Shown: one piece after another, positions 44,430-55,590 of the stretch
How positions within the stretch are numbered: position 1 is the stretch's first letter
How the letters are laid out: each line of letters opens with the position of its first letter
Position numbers and translations under genes: made by a program
Assembly: GCA_036365455.1 (NCBI GenBank)
Contig: JAWQUS010000003.1
Location: 5,104,001-5,168,000 of the forward strand
DNA from: Macrosoma leucophasiata
Lineage: Eukaryota > Arthropoda > Insecta > Lepidoptera > Hedylidae
Direction of reading: 5' to 3'
DNA: 64,000 nt
Notes under the pieces: generated by a model
What the model saw: the letters and a program-made list of their open reading frames with translations, nothing else
Told to the model about the DNA's origin: nothing
The model's database searches: none

Positions 44430-44707
44430 TTTTATTGTAATATAAGTGGTAAACAAGCATGCAGTTCACGTTGATGTTAAGTGAAGACTGCAGCCTATGG
44501 ACATACAAGGACCAAGGTCAAAATGCAGATGCGTTACCACTCCCGAGGCCTCAGGTGTTTAGCCTCTGTGCCGGAAATTACAGAGCCGTACATTACCACC
44601 TGACCGGAACACGATAGTGCTGATCACTACCATTCAGCGGCAAGTATATTAGGTAATGCAGTGGTGCCTACGCCCGCGAGCTCCGTCACTGGAGCTATTC
44701 ACCAGTA
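44430..44707 (-). repeat. SINE-A, near full length
   Basis: aagtggtaaacaagcatgca to gagctccgtcactggagcta. Confidence 0.85.
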
Positions 44708-44807
44708 ACTTGAAATAGTTTTTGTGTCGATTGATAGTGTTTTAGTGATGTTATCGGACGCGTTACCACTAAGGCTTCAGCAGAAGGTAGAGCCACGGAT
44801 CCACATT

Positions 44808-45225
44808 GAAGTCTCTGGGTTTTTATGTAGATTTTTACAGGCTACAGTATTCTTTTTCTTCTTAATCGGGCACTCTTGTCAGAGTGGTCGTGGTTGTGCA
44901 GATGAGTTAACTTGGTATGTTGTTCTTGTCTAGTACGGCTGTCTTGGTGATCTGCATCCATTTTTGACGGATAGTTGCGTACGCACTGAACTATAGTACA
45001 TTTAGTTGCGTTTTTAATTTTGTCCGTCCAGCGGGTTGGTGATCGGCCGCATCCTCTTTTGCCTTCTATTTGACCTTGGACCACGAGTCTCTCCATCAAA
45101 CACTCATTTCTGGAGATGTGACCAAAGAACTACAAAGGCTACAGGCCTACAGTATTAGGTACTTACCATCAAACTGTATAAGTGTTACTTTACATTATCT
45201 GTTTGCCACTTTGTGACAATAAATA
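44808..45225 (+). repeat. SINE-A tail split by a LINE fragment
   Basis: 44808-44851 and 45147-45225 are consecutive parts of a diverged SINE-A; ctacagtatt is duplicated at the junctions. Confidence 0.65.
44852..45146 (-). pseudogene. RTE-like LINE C-terminus with 10-bp TSD
   Basis: The insertion is flanked by ctacagtatt (44842-44851 and 45147-45156). The minus strand encodes VVQGQIEGKRGCGRSPTRW and TDKIKNATK, the C-terminal motif that follows the reverse transcriptase in RTE-type elements, then degenerates. 5'-truncated. Confidence 0.7.
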
Positions 45226-45368
45226 AAAACAAAACATATTTTTAGTGGATGGGTCGTTGGCAATGATACGCAATGATGTAACTGAGACTTACTTTTTACG
45301 ATTTGTAAGTTAGTTAGCAGCTAGAAAAACAGTATTTCAGTATGTCTAACAGTGATGCAAGAACAGAT

Positions 45369-45724
45369 TAATAATGGCAACCCATTACACGTCCCACTGC
45401 TGGGCACCAGTCTCTCCCTTTTTTGGGAGGAGGCCTGGAGCTTACTCCACCACGCTGCTCCAATGCGGGTTGGTGGAGATACGGGATAGTGGCCAACCCC
45501 CTGTCGGATGTTTTCAAACCGCCCATAAGGCCTCCGACAAGGTTTAACGACTGCTATATATTGATAGTAACCGGGACCGGCGGCTTAACGTGTCCTTCGA
45601 AGCATGGCAACGCGCATTTTAATTTGCCGCTAGTGGTCATCCATCACACTCCCGACCGCGCCCGTATCGCTTAGCAGAATAAATCGCTTGCGATCTTCAC
45701 CAGCCGCGGGGCCATGCGCGCTTT
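45369..45724 (-). repeat. 5S-rRNA-headed SINE, copy 3
   Basis: 3' tail (attatt) at 45369; 5S-like block decayed around 45625-45690 (ctagtggtcatccatcac). Confidence 0.7.
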
Positions 45725-46340
45725 TAATATAATTCTAATAAAAACAGATTAAATAGAATATAATGATTGTAAAACTTTTACTTAATATGTGTTGCAAAAT
45801 CAATTAATTTTGTAATTAAATATCCATAAACACTTGTGTGTGTCTATTACATTTTCGTTTTCCCTTAAGGCTCTATTTTGTATTGGTCATGGAATTTTCC
45901 GGTAAAGTGACACTTACTTAAACGACACCGCGGGTCAAAGATAGGGGACTCTTATCTTACCACCTCTGAAAGAACGGTTATTTATAGCTCACTTAATGTC
46001 ACTTTAACGGCGACATTACTGCGATATACCGTCGTTATCCTTGAGTGAATTCTTTCATAATAACATCGCGTTGATTGGCAACGTCTTATGTTGGTTTGGG
46101 GTCGAACAAGGCTTAAATTACTGTTCAGTATGAAAACATCGTACTTTCTATTGGATAGGAAAAAAAATTCGTATAATGTATTAAATATCCATAAACATAG
46201 CTTGTTAATTATTGCAGTTTAACTCTTAGTTTGGAAATTGATTGTAATTATAAATACGAACGATAAGGAAGAAGTTGATAAGGGAATTGCAAAAGAGTCT
46301 AAGACTGAGAGACACATTTTTATATTTTTTTTACTATTTC
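45725..46340. other. No feature recognised
   Basis: No supported gene or repeat. Confidence 0.5.
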
Positions 46341-46346
46341 AACATA

Positions 46347-46740
46347 CCACGCTCACTATGGGCCTCATAAGAAGGTTCAAGCTCACTCAGAGAGCAATGG
46401 AGAGGGCTATGCTCGGAGTTTTTCTGCGAGATCGAATCAGGAATGAGGAGATCCGCAGAACCAAAGTAACCGACACACCCCACCGAATAGTGAAACTGAA
46501 GTGGCAGTGGGCAGGGCACATAGCTCGCAGAACTGACGGCCGTCGGGGCAGAAGAGTTCAAGAGTGGCGACCGCGTACCGGAAGACGAAGGGTAAGCAGG
46601 CCCCCCACGAGGTGGGCCGACGACCTTGTGAAGGTCGCATGCAATCGCTGGATGAGGGGGGCCTGGGACCGTTCGTTGTGGCATTCTTTGGGGAGGCCTT
46701 TGTTCAGCTGTGGACATCTTTTGGCTGAAATTATGATTAT
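46347..46740 (+). pseudogene. RTE-like LINE C-terminus, copy 2
   Basis: An open frame with no stop to 46750: LIRRFKLTQRAMERAML, RDRIRNEEIR, VKLKWQWAGHIARRTDGR, GRRRVSRPPTRWADDLVKV, WDRSLWHSLG. This is the conserved C-terminal region of RTE-type LINEs. Only the last ~130 residues are present, so it is 5'-truncated. The 3' end ttcagctgtggacatctttt gg matches copy 1. Confidence 0.8.
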
Positions 46741-46750
46741 TTCAACATAA

Positions 46751-46970
46751 TCCCTACTTCCCTTACTGATATTATAAATGCGAAAGTAACAGACAGACAG
46801 ACAGACAGACAGTGTCTGTCTGTCTGTCTGTTACCTTTTCACGTCCAAACGACTGATCCGATTTTTATGAAATTTGGTACAGAGATAAAGCGGACTTTGA
46901 GAAAGAACATAGTCTACTTAGTTATTTATAAAACGACATTCACGCGGGCGAAGCCTCGGGCAACAGCTAG
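46751..46970 (+). mobile_element. Non-autonomous Helitron, complete
   Basis: A|TCCCTACTTCCC start, ends gcctcgggcaacagCTAG|T. 220 bp. It contains a (caga)n/(ctgt)n palindrome at 46788-46835. Confidence 0.8.
46788..46835. repeat. Palindromic tetranucleotide microsatellite
   Basis: gtaacagacagacag... mirrored by ctgtctgtctgttac around tgt; able to fold on itself. Confidence 0.85.
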
Positions 46971-47357
46971 TCTATTATTAATAAAAAAGCAATAAAAGTG
47001 AATGATTTAATTGAATGAGGTCAGTAAATAATGAAAATAAAGAACATCGGAAGATCATCGAAAAACAAATTACGAGTACATAAATAATAAATAACAAGGG
47101 TAAAGAGTCAAGATAGCTTTAATGACCAACAAAAATTACCCGAACCGGATAAAATACTTAGATAAGCAAAAGTTTCTTCGTTGAACTTCATAATCACGTC
47201 GGTCCAGCTTGTTGGCTAACTCTTGACTCACTTCAGTTAAGTTTGACGTATTAACCCAAATCCCCAACCTGAAGCGAAATGGGAAAACGTGATCAAGGTT
47301 ATTTTTATTTGAACCAGGGTTCACAAGTTTAATAAATCTTGGATTGAAATCAAACTG

Positions 47358-47472
47358 GTTGTCGGATTTATTTCGCGTATATTAAACTAAAATGATTATG
47401 TAAAATCGAACCCGACGTTTCGGTCGTTTTTTTTAATTTCAACGAGTGTAGCTCGCGAAAACCTAATAACAT
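47358..47472 (-). mobile_element. Penelope-like element, terminal remnant
   Basis: cggatttatttcgcgtatat, cccgacgtttcggtcg and gtgtagctcgcgaaaaccta are the two ends of the PLE joined with the interior deleted. Confidence 0.7.
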
Positions 47473-47708
47473 ACTAAGTCTTCGATTAATAATATTTGCA
47501 AATCAGACACATTATCTCTAATTAATTATACTTATCTCTGATGAAGATATTAAATCGTGTATGTAATTATCAATACTCCAAGGTAATGTTTTAACACTAC
47601 ATATTGTGAGGACTATAAATGCTACACAAGCTACACTTTCATAAGCGATAGGTTTTTTTTGAACTACAGAACTCTTTCGGTCCAGTCTTTTAGCATTATG
47701 AGTAAAAA

Positions 47709-47936
47709 GGCACACGACACGGTATTCAGGGTCCGGCAGAAAGTGGGCGTGACCTCGCGCCGGGTTGCCGCTTATTACACTATTTTACACTATCCAGTCG
47801 ACAGCGCCCTAAGTCAATCACAGTACAAATACCTGGGCCGCTTCCGGTCGACCTAATTAGGGCCCTTACTCCTTAAATGTTATTACACTACAAGTACCCT
47901 TGCTATCGTACCCTGAATACCGTGCCGTGTAATAAG
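47709..47936. mobile_element. Foldback MITE, copy 2
   Basis: cacggtattcagggtccg at left and taccctgaataccgtg at right; middle shares gcgccctaagtcaatcacag with copy 1 (27212-27646) but lacks its long inner arms. Confidence 0.75.
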
Positions 47937-48309
47937 TCCTTTAGATATGAAAGTTTCCTCAAAATGATTAATGATTAAACAGCGGAACATTTCTTGTATC
48001 ACATACTTATTTATCTGTATCAGAAATCAGTGTTTATTTTCATAGCAATGAAACACAGTCTATTTTAATCAACCTGTCAACCCTGAAACGGCCATTTCTC
48101 CGGATTATCTTTACGACTTTCGCGTGATCGACGTGAATGTTGTTGTTTTCATTTCGCAACCGTGACATCTTTTACTTTATTTCGCGAATTACTTTTATTT
48201 GTAGGTATTTAACTTCGAGACGAGAGAGAGAGAATCCTTCGGCTTGTGCAGTTACTCAATATTACAATGGCGGTCAAACCATTCCAATAGCAAATACAAC
48301 AGCACAGGA

Positions 48310-48590
48310 TTTACTGGTGGTAGAGTTTCAGTGCAGGAGCACGAAGGCATAGGCACCACCACATTACCTAATTTATCTGCAGCTAAATGGTTGTGTTCAG
48401 CACTTGGTGTTCCGGTTAGATGGTAATGTATGGCCCCGTAATAACTTCACAGAGACATGACAACTTAGATCTCAGAGTGGCAACGCATCTGCATTTTAAC
48501 CTCTGGTTTTTCTGTATTTTATAGGCGGTAGTCATCACCTAACATCAATTTGAACTGCATGCTTGTTTGCCACATTCCGTACAGAAAAAA
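48310..48590 (+). repeat. SINE-A, near full length
   Basis: ttactggtggtagagtttca to oligo-A. Confidence 0.8.
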
Positions 48591-49073
48591 ATCGGTCAAG
48601 TACGTGTCGGGCCACGCGCAGTTTACGGTTCCGTAGTTTTTAGTGTTGAATAATGTAATGAAATAAATAATAAACATTTTCTATATAGTTTTTCAAAATT
48701 TTCGAGTAAAATACATGTGGTCGACTATAACTCGCAAACTTGTAAAGCTAACTTAAGTGTGACAGTTTTCCTTATAATTTCGTTCTAATATGTAGCTACT
48801 ATTGATGTAACATTTAAATTCCTAACAACAACCGTTTAGTTGGTAGAGGTGGGGGTAACTTGGCTCTAACGAAAATTGGCACTTTGAAGCTTTTTTAATG
48901 AGTCACGAACAGTTAACTAAATCGAAAAATGATGTTCGCACACCCCTTAACATTTTTGAAAGACCTATCCAACGACATTCCACACTATATAAAATAGTTT
49001 TTGCGCTAAACCGGACTGACAGACGGACATGACGAAACTATAAGGGTTCCTTGTTTTCTACAGAACCCTAAAA
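48591..49073 (+). repeat. ggttcc-hairpin repeat, near full length
   Basis: atcggtcaagtacgtgtcgg at left; gggttccttgttttctacag aaccc at right. Abuts the SINE-A tail. Confidence 0.65.
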
Positions 49074-49189
49074 AAGGGTGAGCAGCGCCTCGCGAAAAAA
49101 CTATCATAACTGCAATCGCCAATCTGTCCGCCTATGTAGTATGGCAATTAAGGCATATACTTCCCTAGTGACGCCCAATACAGTTGTAG

Positions 49190-49240
49190 CTTTAAGGGAG
49201 GCTTTGTCCAGCGGTGGACGTCATTGGGCTGGAGTAAGAG
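49190..49240 (+). repeat. LINE (RTE-like) 3' terminal piece
   Basis: gaggctttgtccagcggtgg acgtcattgggctgga. Confidence 0.5.
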
Positions 49241-49243
49241 TGG

Positions 49244-49516
49244 TGAAGCGCGCATGGCCCCGCGGCTGGTGTAGATGATGTGGTAGATGTGGTTAGGCAT
49301 AACGCCGTCGGTCCCGTTTGCTATCGATAGATAGCAGTCGTTAAACCTTGTCGGAGGCCTTATGGTTTGAAAACATCCGACAGCGGGTTGGCCATTAACC
49401 CGTATCTCCACTAACCGGCATTTGGAGCAGCGTGGTGGAGTAAGCTCCAGGCCTCCCTCCAAAAAGGGGAGAGACTCGTGCCCAGCAGTGGGACGTATAA
49501 TGGGTTGCCATTATTA
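49244..49516 (+). repeat. 5S-rRNA-headed SINE, copy 4, head deleted
   Basis: gaagcgcgcatggccc start and gcccagcagtgggacgta end are kept; most of the 5S-like block is missing. Confidence 0.7.
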
Positions 49517-49812
49517 AGAGTGGATGAATATTGGTGATGTTGGTAGTAAAGGGGTTACAATTTTATTTCTAAAGGCAGGCCACTTGAGGTCGTTATGCTG
49601 AAAATCTTAACATTATCATGCTTTTTGTGAATACCTCGACGATTTTTACGAATGCTACCATATTTTTGACCATTATTAAAACATCACATTCGGAGGATTC
49701 CAAAGGTTTTGTGACCTAAGGAATATTTTTGCGTTGTTTTCAAAACGCTTCGTCAGACCGTAGGCGTTTTGCTGCCCACGTACAACAAGCCTGATGAGAA
49801 AGATATGTTTTT

Positions 49813-50060
49813 ATACAAAGAGCAGAGATCAAAATGCAGATGCGTTGCCACCCCTGAGACCTCAGTTGAATTGTCTCTGTGATAGCTATTACGGGGCTCT
49901 TCAATCTACATTATCATCTTTAACCGGAACGCGATAGTGCTGAACACTACCATTTTGCGGTAGATAGATTAGGTAATGGCATAGGTAAAGGCACCACCAC
50001 CTACGACCTCAAGATCCGACACTGGAACCACAGTATAACTGTAACTCTACCGTCAGTAAA
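49813..50060 (-). repeat. SINE-A copy
   Basis: gatcaaaatgcagatgcgtt to aactctaccgtcagtaaa. Confidence 0.7.
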
Positions 50061-50160
50061 AAGCACTTTATAAATCATTATAGATACTGTATCTATATTC
50101 AGCATCTATTTCAGCTGTTATCTAACATTATGAATAATCTAGATATGTATATGTTCATTA

Positions 50161-50433
50161 CACTGAATAGAGATTAGTATAAATAGAACTGAAATCACGT
50201 TTTATTTGTTTGGCAAGTGGAATATTTTGAGCAACAGCTGTTCGGGGGATGATTGATGAAACATGTTTTAGATTTGTAAAAGTAATACAGCAGTGATCTA
50301 ATTTTATTTTTTCTAAGTAGGAACGGACTTTTCTTAAGTCCATGAAAGATTTTGGTGACTGCAGATTTTGAAACCAGTCAAATTTTACTTTCCATTTTTT
50401 GTTATTGGGTAAAATAAAAACATGAACGGCTTT
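50161..50433 (-). other. Unidentified 90-residue open frame
   Basis: The minus strand is open from the SINE-A junction at about 50433 to 50158. It has mixed composition unlike repeat noise (e.g. KKWKVKFDWFQNLQSP, DHCCITFTNLKHVSS). It has no ATG of its own and I recognise no domain. It could be a remnant of a gene or transposon exon. Confidence 0.2.
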
Positions 50434-50588
50434 TCCCGGCACAGATGCATAACACCTTAGCCCTCAGGAGTGGTAACGCATCTGCATTTTGACCTCTGAT
50501 ATTTGTGTGGGTGTCTATAGGCTGCAGTCGTCACTTACCATCAATGTGAACTGCATGCTTGTTTGCCACTTTCAATACATAAAAAAAA
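50434..50588 (+). repeat. SINE-A, 5'-truncated
   Basis: tcccggcacagatgcataac to oligo-A. Confidence 0.8.
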
Positions 50589-50589
50589 T

Positions 50590-51420
50590 ATTGTAAAATA
50601 ATACTTATATCTATATTAAAAATAATCCTACCCTTTTTAACCGAGTTCAAAAACGAGGAGGTTCTCAATTCGCCCGGTATATATGTTTTTTATGTATGTA
50701 CGCCGATTTCGCGGAGATTTCTCGACCGATTTACGTAATTCTTTTTTGTTTGTTGTGGAATAGTTTCGACTTCAATCCTATTAGTAAATAGCACATATTA
50801 AAATCTAATAGGTAGTATATAATTAATATTAAATCTTTATTATTTTTTACTTTTTAGTTTTGAAGTCGGTTATCTTAACGTAGTTATTTTTATACATAAT
50901 TCTATTTATTTTTGTTGTTCCAAAACTTTCCTCCACCAATCTGTAATAGGTTAGGAGAACGAAGTATCATGTTAGTAACTTTTGGTAACAGTTACTTTTC
51001 GCACTTATGACTGTGGTGTAATAGACATCCATATTTACGAGCGCCGCGCAAACATGTTGCGCGACCACTTACAGCAGAGCCGTGAAGATTTATTATGTTT
51101 AGCTCTTTTCTTCCATTCCCAAACGATTCGAAAAATGGCCGCGGTTCATTTTACTCTGGTTAAAGTTACCAAAGCGAATTGTTTGTGTCTCTTAGTGTTC
51201 GTTTGAAGTAGTTTACAATTCGTTTCATATCAGATTTGTGATTTGTTTTCATGAATTCCTTTCATATTCCTAGATTTATTATTCAGCAGTGTTTAATAAA
51301 TATGTCTTGTTTTGTTATTTTTAAGTCTGCGTTTATGATTTTCGTCGCCAGCTTACCCTGTATTGGTGAACAGTGCAGCCACCTACGAGAGCCACCTACT
51401 TACCTGTTTACACCGGTACA
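50590..51420. other. No gene recognised
   Basis: AT-rich, short frames only. Confidence 0.45.
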
Positions 51421-51424
51421 TACA

Positions 51425-51610
51425 TTTGATTGGTTAACAAATGGGTGAAACTTGTGAAAACATTTGTTTTTTTTCCTAATTAATGATACCTATGAACATA
51501 TTTTTATAGGCAATACATGCAAGACTTGATTGTTTATGCATGAAGTTTGATGAAAACAATGTTTCATTCTTTAAAGATAGGTAAAGGTCGAAATAGATTC
51601 GGCTCCTGTA
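51425..51610. mobile_element. Foldback MITE, half copy
   Basis: Matches the right arm of 10909-11310: ggttaacaaatgggtgaaac, ataggcaatacatgcaagac, aaaacaatgtttcatt. The left arm is absent. Confidence 0.65.
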
Positions 51611-51880
51611 CTATTAGACTGTCCTATAAGTTGAAAGAAAACTCAGGTTGACCATGCCTATCGATAAATTAGAACCGCGACTAAAATTGCCTACGTAGGT
51701 ACAAAGTTAGTTAAAAAGCGTTCTAGGTGGTTCTATTGTTTGTGGTTTTGCAAATGGCGATTCCTCGAATTCCTCATTCGTCACCCATACACCATTAGGG
51801 CTGACAAGATCTTGATTGATCGATGATCGTTTCCATAGTGCTCTGATAGAATTACTGCTTTGTAGTTTAATTGGTATGTA

Positions 51881-51990
51881 AGTATGTGCCAGATATCCCG
51901 GTCCTGACAAACCTCCCGTGCTTCTTCTACATTCATCATTCTCTTCATACATGCACGCCGATTCCTAAGCCTTTTGACCCCACCTTCAAT
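51881..51990 (-). repeat. RTE-like LINE 3' end fragment
   Basis: gccagatatcccggtcctga, cattctcttcatacatgcac; relative of 15923-16180. Confidence 0.65.
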
Positions 51991-52025
51991 TGGCCACCTT
52001 CTGTAAAATCGAATACTACTCGTAC

Positions 52026-52318
52026 CATAGAGCAACACCGGAGGGGAGTAGCCATATGCAGGCTTTTCCCTCTGTCAGAGTACAAGCCCAGATGGGCCTA
52101 TACCTGTCGCCTAGATGTTTAAATGTGTGCGTGAAATTGTTTCTGTATTTTGTTAAAGTCAAGGTGTGAGTTTCGTAGTAATAGACGATTTTTGTAGTGT
52201 GCGTGTGTGTGGCACGCATTCCCCCCCGAAAAAAATGTCAGACTGTTTTGCATAGGTAATACACGCTATGGCTACTCCCCTCCGGTCCGCCGCGACCGGT
52301 GGGCCGCGTTGCTCTATG
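52026..52318. mobile_element. hAT-like MITE, copy 2
   Basis: Same 293-bp element as 43781-44072, with ends catagagcaacaccgg and gttgctctatg. Flanks actcgtac/actcttat are an imperfect 8-bp duplication. Confidence 0.8.
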
Positions 52319-52436
52319 ACTCTTATGGCCAAAAACAATTTACTCGTATGATAGTATTTTGCTGTAAAGAGTAAATTTAATCAAACATATCTCGATGATT
52401 CGAATTCATGTCCTATGTAGTCAGAAATGGATTCAA

Positions 52437-52723
52437 TTTTTTTTTTTTTTTTTTATTTTATGGAAGTGGCAAACAAGCATGCAGTTCACATTGATGTTAA
52501 GTGATAACTGCACCCTATTAACACCCACACAAAGACCAAGGTCAAAATGCAGAAGCGTTACCACTTCCGAAACCCAAGGCGTTATGCCTCTGTGCCGGAA
52601 ATTACAAGGCCATACATTACCACCTGACTGGAACACGATAGTGCTGAACACCACCATTCAGCGGAAAGTATATAAGGTAATGCGGTGGTGCCTACGCCCG
52701 CGAGCTCCGTCACTGGAGCATAC
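52437..52723 (-). repeat. SINE-A, near full length
   Basis: Long T-run, ggaagtggcaaacaagcatg to gagctccgtcactggagc. Confidence 0.85.
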
Positions 52724-52734
52724 TTAACATAGAA

Positions 52735-52965
52735 TAGTTTTGCCGTATCTGTCGGTCCGGCTGTCGTTGGAAATTTGTAATTTGCCGGGAATATACATTT
52801 TAGTACTTAATTCCAACAAAGAGAAAAATCAAATCTTGAGAAATTTTATGGCTCACATCACGTAGGTACCTACCTACCTAATAGTCGATAAACTTATAAA
52901 ATATGCTGAGAAACGGAACCCTTCATAGCACATACCCCGACACGCACTTGACCGATTTTTTTACG
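52735..52965 (-). repeat. ggttcc/gcacttgacc repeat fragment
   Basis: Ends cgacacgcacttgaccgatt ttttt, one terminus of the 42822-43214 family. Confidence 0.5.
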
Positions 52966-53129
52966 TTATCGTTACGTTTGTCTAACACGGCCCATCACTT
53001 AGTAAGATAGACATATTACTTTTTCAGCGAAAGTAATTAATGCATAAAAGTAATTTATTGCCTTCTAATGTCGGGATCTCGCTATCGGCAGATACCTACC
53101 CCTGTTAAAAAAAAAAACGTAACTTCACG

Positions 53130-53212
53130 CCTGCAGTCCCCGAAGGGGTAGGCAGAGGTAAATGCATGCATTCAATCATACATGCAAACACCCACGACTC
53201 GCTGGTTACGTT
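53130..53212 (-). repeat. SINE-B tail
   Basis: cacgcctgcagtccccgaag gggtaggcagagg then gcatgcattcaatcatacat. Confidence 0.65.
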
Positions 53213-53261
53213 TTGTTAAAACATTATTAGATATCGTTGGATATATCTTTTAAAAATATAA

Positions 53262-53895
53262 TAGGTTGGGGAAAAAGTCTTTTCGCATTATAGTATGTAT
53301 GAACTTGTAATAAAATCTCTTTGGCTGTAGTATTTGTATCTGGCTGGTTTTGGTATCATTGAAAGTTAAAATTTTAAAGAACATAATTCCAAATTCAAAT
53401 TACGCAAATGTGTGATTTTCATTTGTTTTTCGTACTGTCAAGATGAGTGAATGAGTGAATGAAGAAATTCGATACATTTTAAAATTTTACTACAAAAATG
53501 CAACGCAAGCAGCAAGAAAAATTTGTGTTGTTTATGGACCTAGTGCAGTGTCTGTGAGAGTAGCACAAATTTGGTTTAAGCGTTTTCAATCCGGAAATTT
53601 TGATGTCAAAGTTGCACCTCGCTCTGGTCGCCCTATTACGGATAAAATGGATGCCATTTTTGAAAAAGTGGAGCAAGATCGACATATCAGTAGTTACGAC
53701 GTAGCTGAAGAACTGAGAATTGATCACAAAACAGTTTTGGCGCATTTGAAAAAAGCTGGGTACAAAAAAAAGCTCGATATTTGGGTACCTCACGAGCTCA
53801 CTGAAAGAAACCTAATGAACCGTGTACTTATTTGTGATTCTTTATTACGACGTAATGAAACCGAATCATTTTTGAAGAAGCTGATAACTGGTGAT
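53262..53895 (+). mobile_element. mariner transposon, 3'-truncated, copy 2
   Basis: Left terminal repeat ggttggggaaaaagtctttt after TA. The identity with copy 1 stops at ctgataactggtgat (53895); unrelated sequence follows and no right end is present. Confidence 0.85.
53443..53895 (+). pseudogene. mariner transposase N-terminal remnant
   Basis: The ATG at 53443 is followed by an in-frame TGA after three codons, where copy 1 has TCT; the frame is otherwise open. A 9-base deletion relative to copy 1 removes three residues near the start. The WVPHEL motif is intact, and this copy lacks the stop and the frameshift of copy 1. It ends just at the TGD of the first catalytic Asp, so no catalytic triad exists. 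Confidence 0.85.
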
Positions 53896-54120
53896 TATGA
53901 TATTGTGACATTTACGCCGCTCTTAGCCAATTCGACATCACGTGTCGTTACTTTTGAACAACTTGTTATTCCGGGAGAATTATTTATTAGTATATTTTAA
54001 ATTCCTTCCGGGAGACGGGCGATTTTAATTTTGAGAGCTTGAATCCGGGAGACTCCCGGAATTCCAGAAGTAGTGGGAACCCTACTCACAATGCGTTTGG
54101 CCGGTTTTTTGCTGCCACAA
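53896..54120. repeat. Fragment with ccgggagactcccgg palindrome
   Basis: attccgggaga units and gggagactcccggaattcc; replaces the rest of the mariner. Possibly another TIR element. Confidence 0.35.
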
Positions 54121-54306
54121 TAATATTTCAAAAGCTTTTGACGAATACAATGCTATTGCAAAACGCATTAGCGACTGAAATAAAATACTAACCAACACAA
54201 ATGCTGCAAGCAGTTCATATAGACGTACCACTCTTGTGTCAGTGTTTTAGCTTACTAGGTCATCGCTAGAAAGGTGTGAGTATATGCCCTATATTCAAGG
54301 ATTCAT

Positions 54307-54375
54307 ATTTTTTATGATATGAAAGTGGCAAACATACAGTTCTCAGTTACAGTAATAAGAGTGTGTAGCCTATAA
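54307..54375 (-). repeat. SINE-A tail fragment
   Basis: ttttatgatatgaaagtggc aaacatacagttctc. Confidence 0.5.
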
Positions 54376-54653
54376 CTAGACTAGTATCAAAGTACTATGG
54401 AAACGATCAAGATCTTGTAAGTACGAATGGTGTGACGAATGAGAAATTCGAAGAATCACCATTTGCAAGACAATAGAACTATCGCACCCGGAATATTTTT
54501 TTTTATTAACTATGGTTATGGTGGTTGTTCAATTTTTCGTTTTTTTAATGAGTAAGTTTATTTATGTCGGATGATGTTAATAATAAATAGTTTTGTTGAC
54601 CGGCTACAATATACTAACCTTGGATATACTGAAAATAAGATAATTCATTCTCC

Positions 54654-54708
54654 AAAGGAACTATCACCATCATAGCACGATCAGTGCTATGATGGTGATA
54701 GTTCCTTT
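54654..54708. repeat. Perfect 25-bp hairpin
   Basis: Arms 54654-54678 and 54684-54708 are exact reverse complements, loop gatca. Confidence 0.9.
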
Positions 54709-54955
54709 CAATTATATATAGCCCTGTTAGCAATACAATCAGCAGATCGTAGAGCCAGGCCGACCCAACACTACACCCAAGATGTCCCGGATGTCAGTCT
54801 AGATGAAATAAGTGTTACCCGGTGATAATGGAATCACCATTGAACTCCTGGAAGCAAGCGGAAGGCCAGTATTAGGGGCTTGGCCTACTGGGCTCTCACG
54901 ACGCTTTTGTATAAATGAGATGCTCTCTAAAGACAATTTATTATTTTTTTAAGTC

Positions 54956-55111
54956 TAAGCCTGGGTTGCACCACGATTTTTATTGAAGGTAAAGTTATTG
55001 TAACATTTCACATCCTGCTCTAACTTTAACAGATTTCCTTAAGTTAGAGAAGGATGTGCAATGTAACAATTACTTAAACTTTAACAAATGATGTGATGCA
55101 ACCCAGGCTTA
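54956..55111. mobile_element. Foldback MITE, 156 bp
   Basis: taagcctgggttgca and tgcaacccaggctta at the ends, arms of about 70 bp (tgtaacattgcacatcct, aactttaac) around a small loop. TA at each border. Confidence 0.8.
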
Positions 55112-55324
55112 GTGTGAAAAGCCAATAAAATGGATTGGAAGTACACTTGGGTCAAACAAGGGTAGATATACTTACTTCAGGGCATTGGTGGAGGAAAGAC
55201 ACTACATCGACAGTTAAGAGAGAGAATTTATTTATATGATTTTTGTTCATTGGTTTTCATTTTTAAATTTTTATTATTTATTGTAATTTTTAAATTGATA
55301 TTTTTAATAACAATCTATTTCACT

Positions 55325-55590
55325 ATAATATGTTTTTTTTACACTCCTCGTACCTCTTCTGACGTGCATACCTACCTCTGTTGGTTCGGTATCATCGTGC
55401 CCTCTCGCAGCTTGCTGTCGCCTCGACAGCAACGGCCTCCGGCCGCGGTCACGGGCAGGTGTCTGCCACTCCGACTTCCCGGCCCTGCGATGCAACTTCC
55501 TTTTCTCTTCTTCTTGGTAGTTGCAGTGGTACATCGGTGCAGCAGATCCACTTGGCATTCGACCGCAACCACAAGGGGCGGTAGGCTAAG
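55325..55590 (-). mobile_element. Retroposon fragment, GC-rich
   Basis: The minus strand ends caggtaggtatgcacgtc-like sequence, gaggagtg, then an A-run, as the left end of 2342-2388 does. Further 5' it is GC-rich. No catalytic motif identified. Confidence 0.5.

Noticed and set aside
46334..46717. 127-residue minus-strand frame
   Set aside because: Antisense shadow of the RTE-like coding strand, which carries the conserved motifs.
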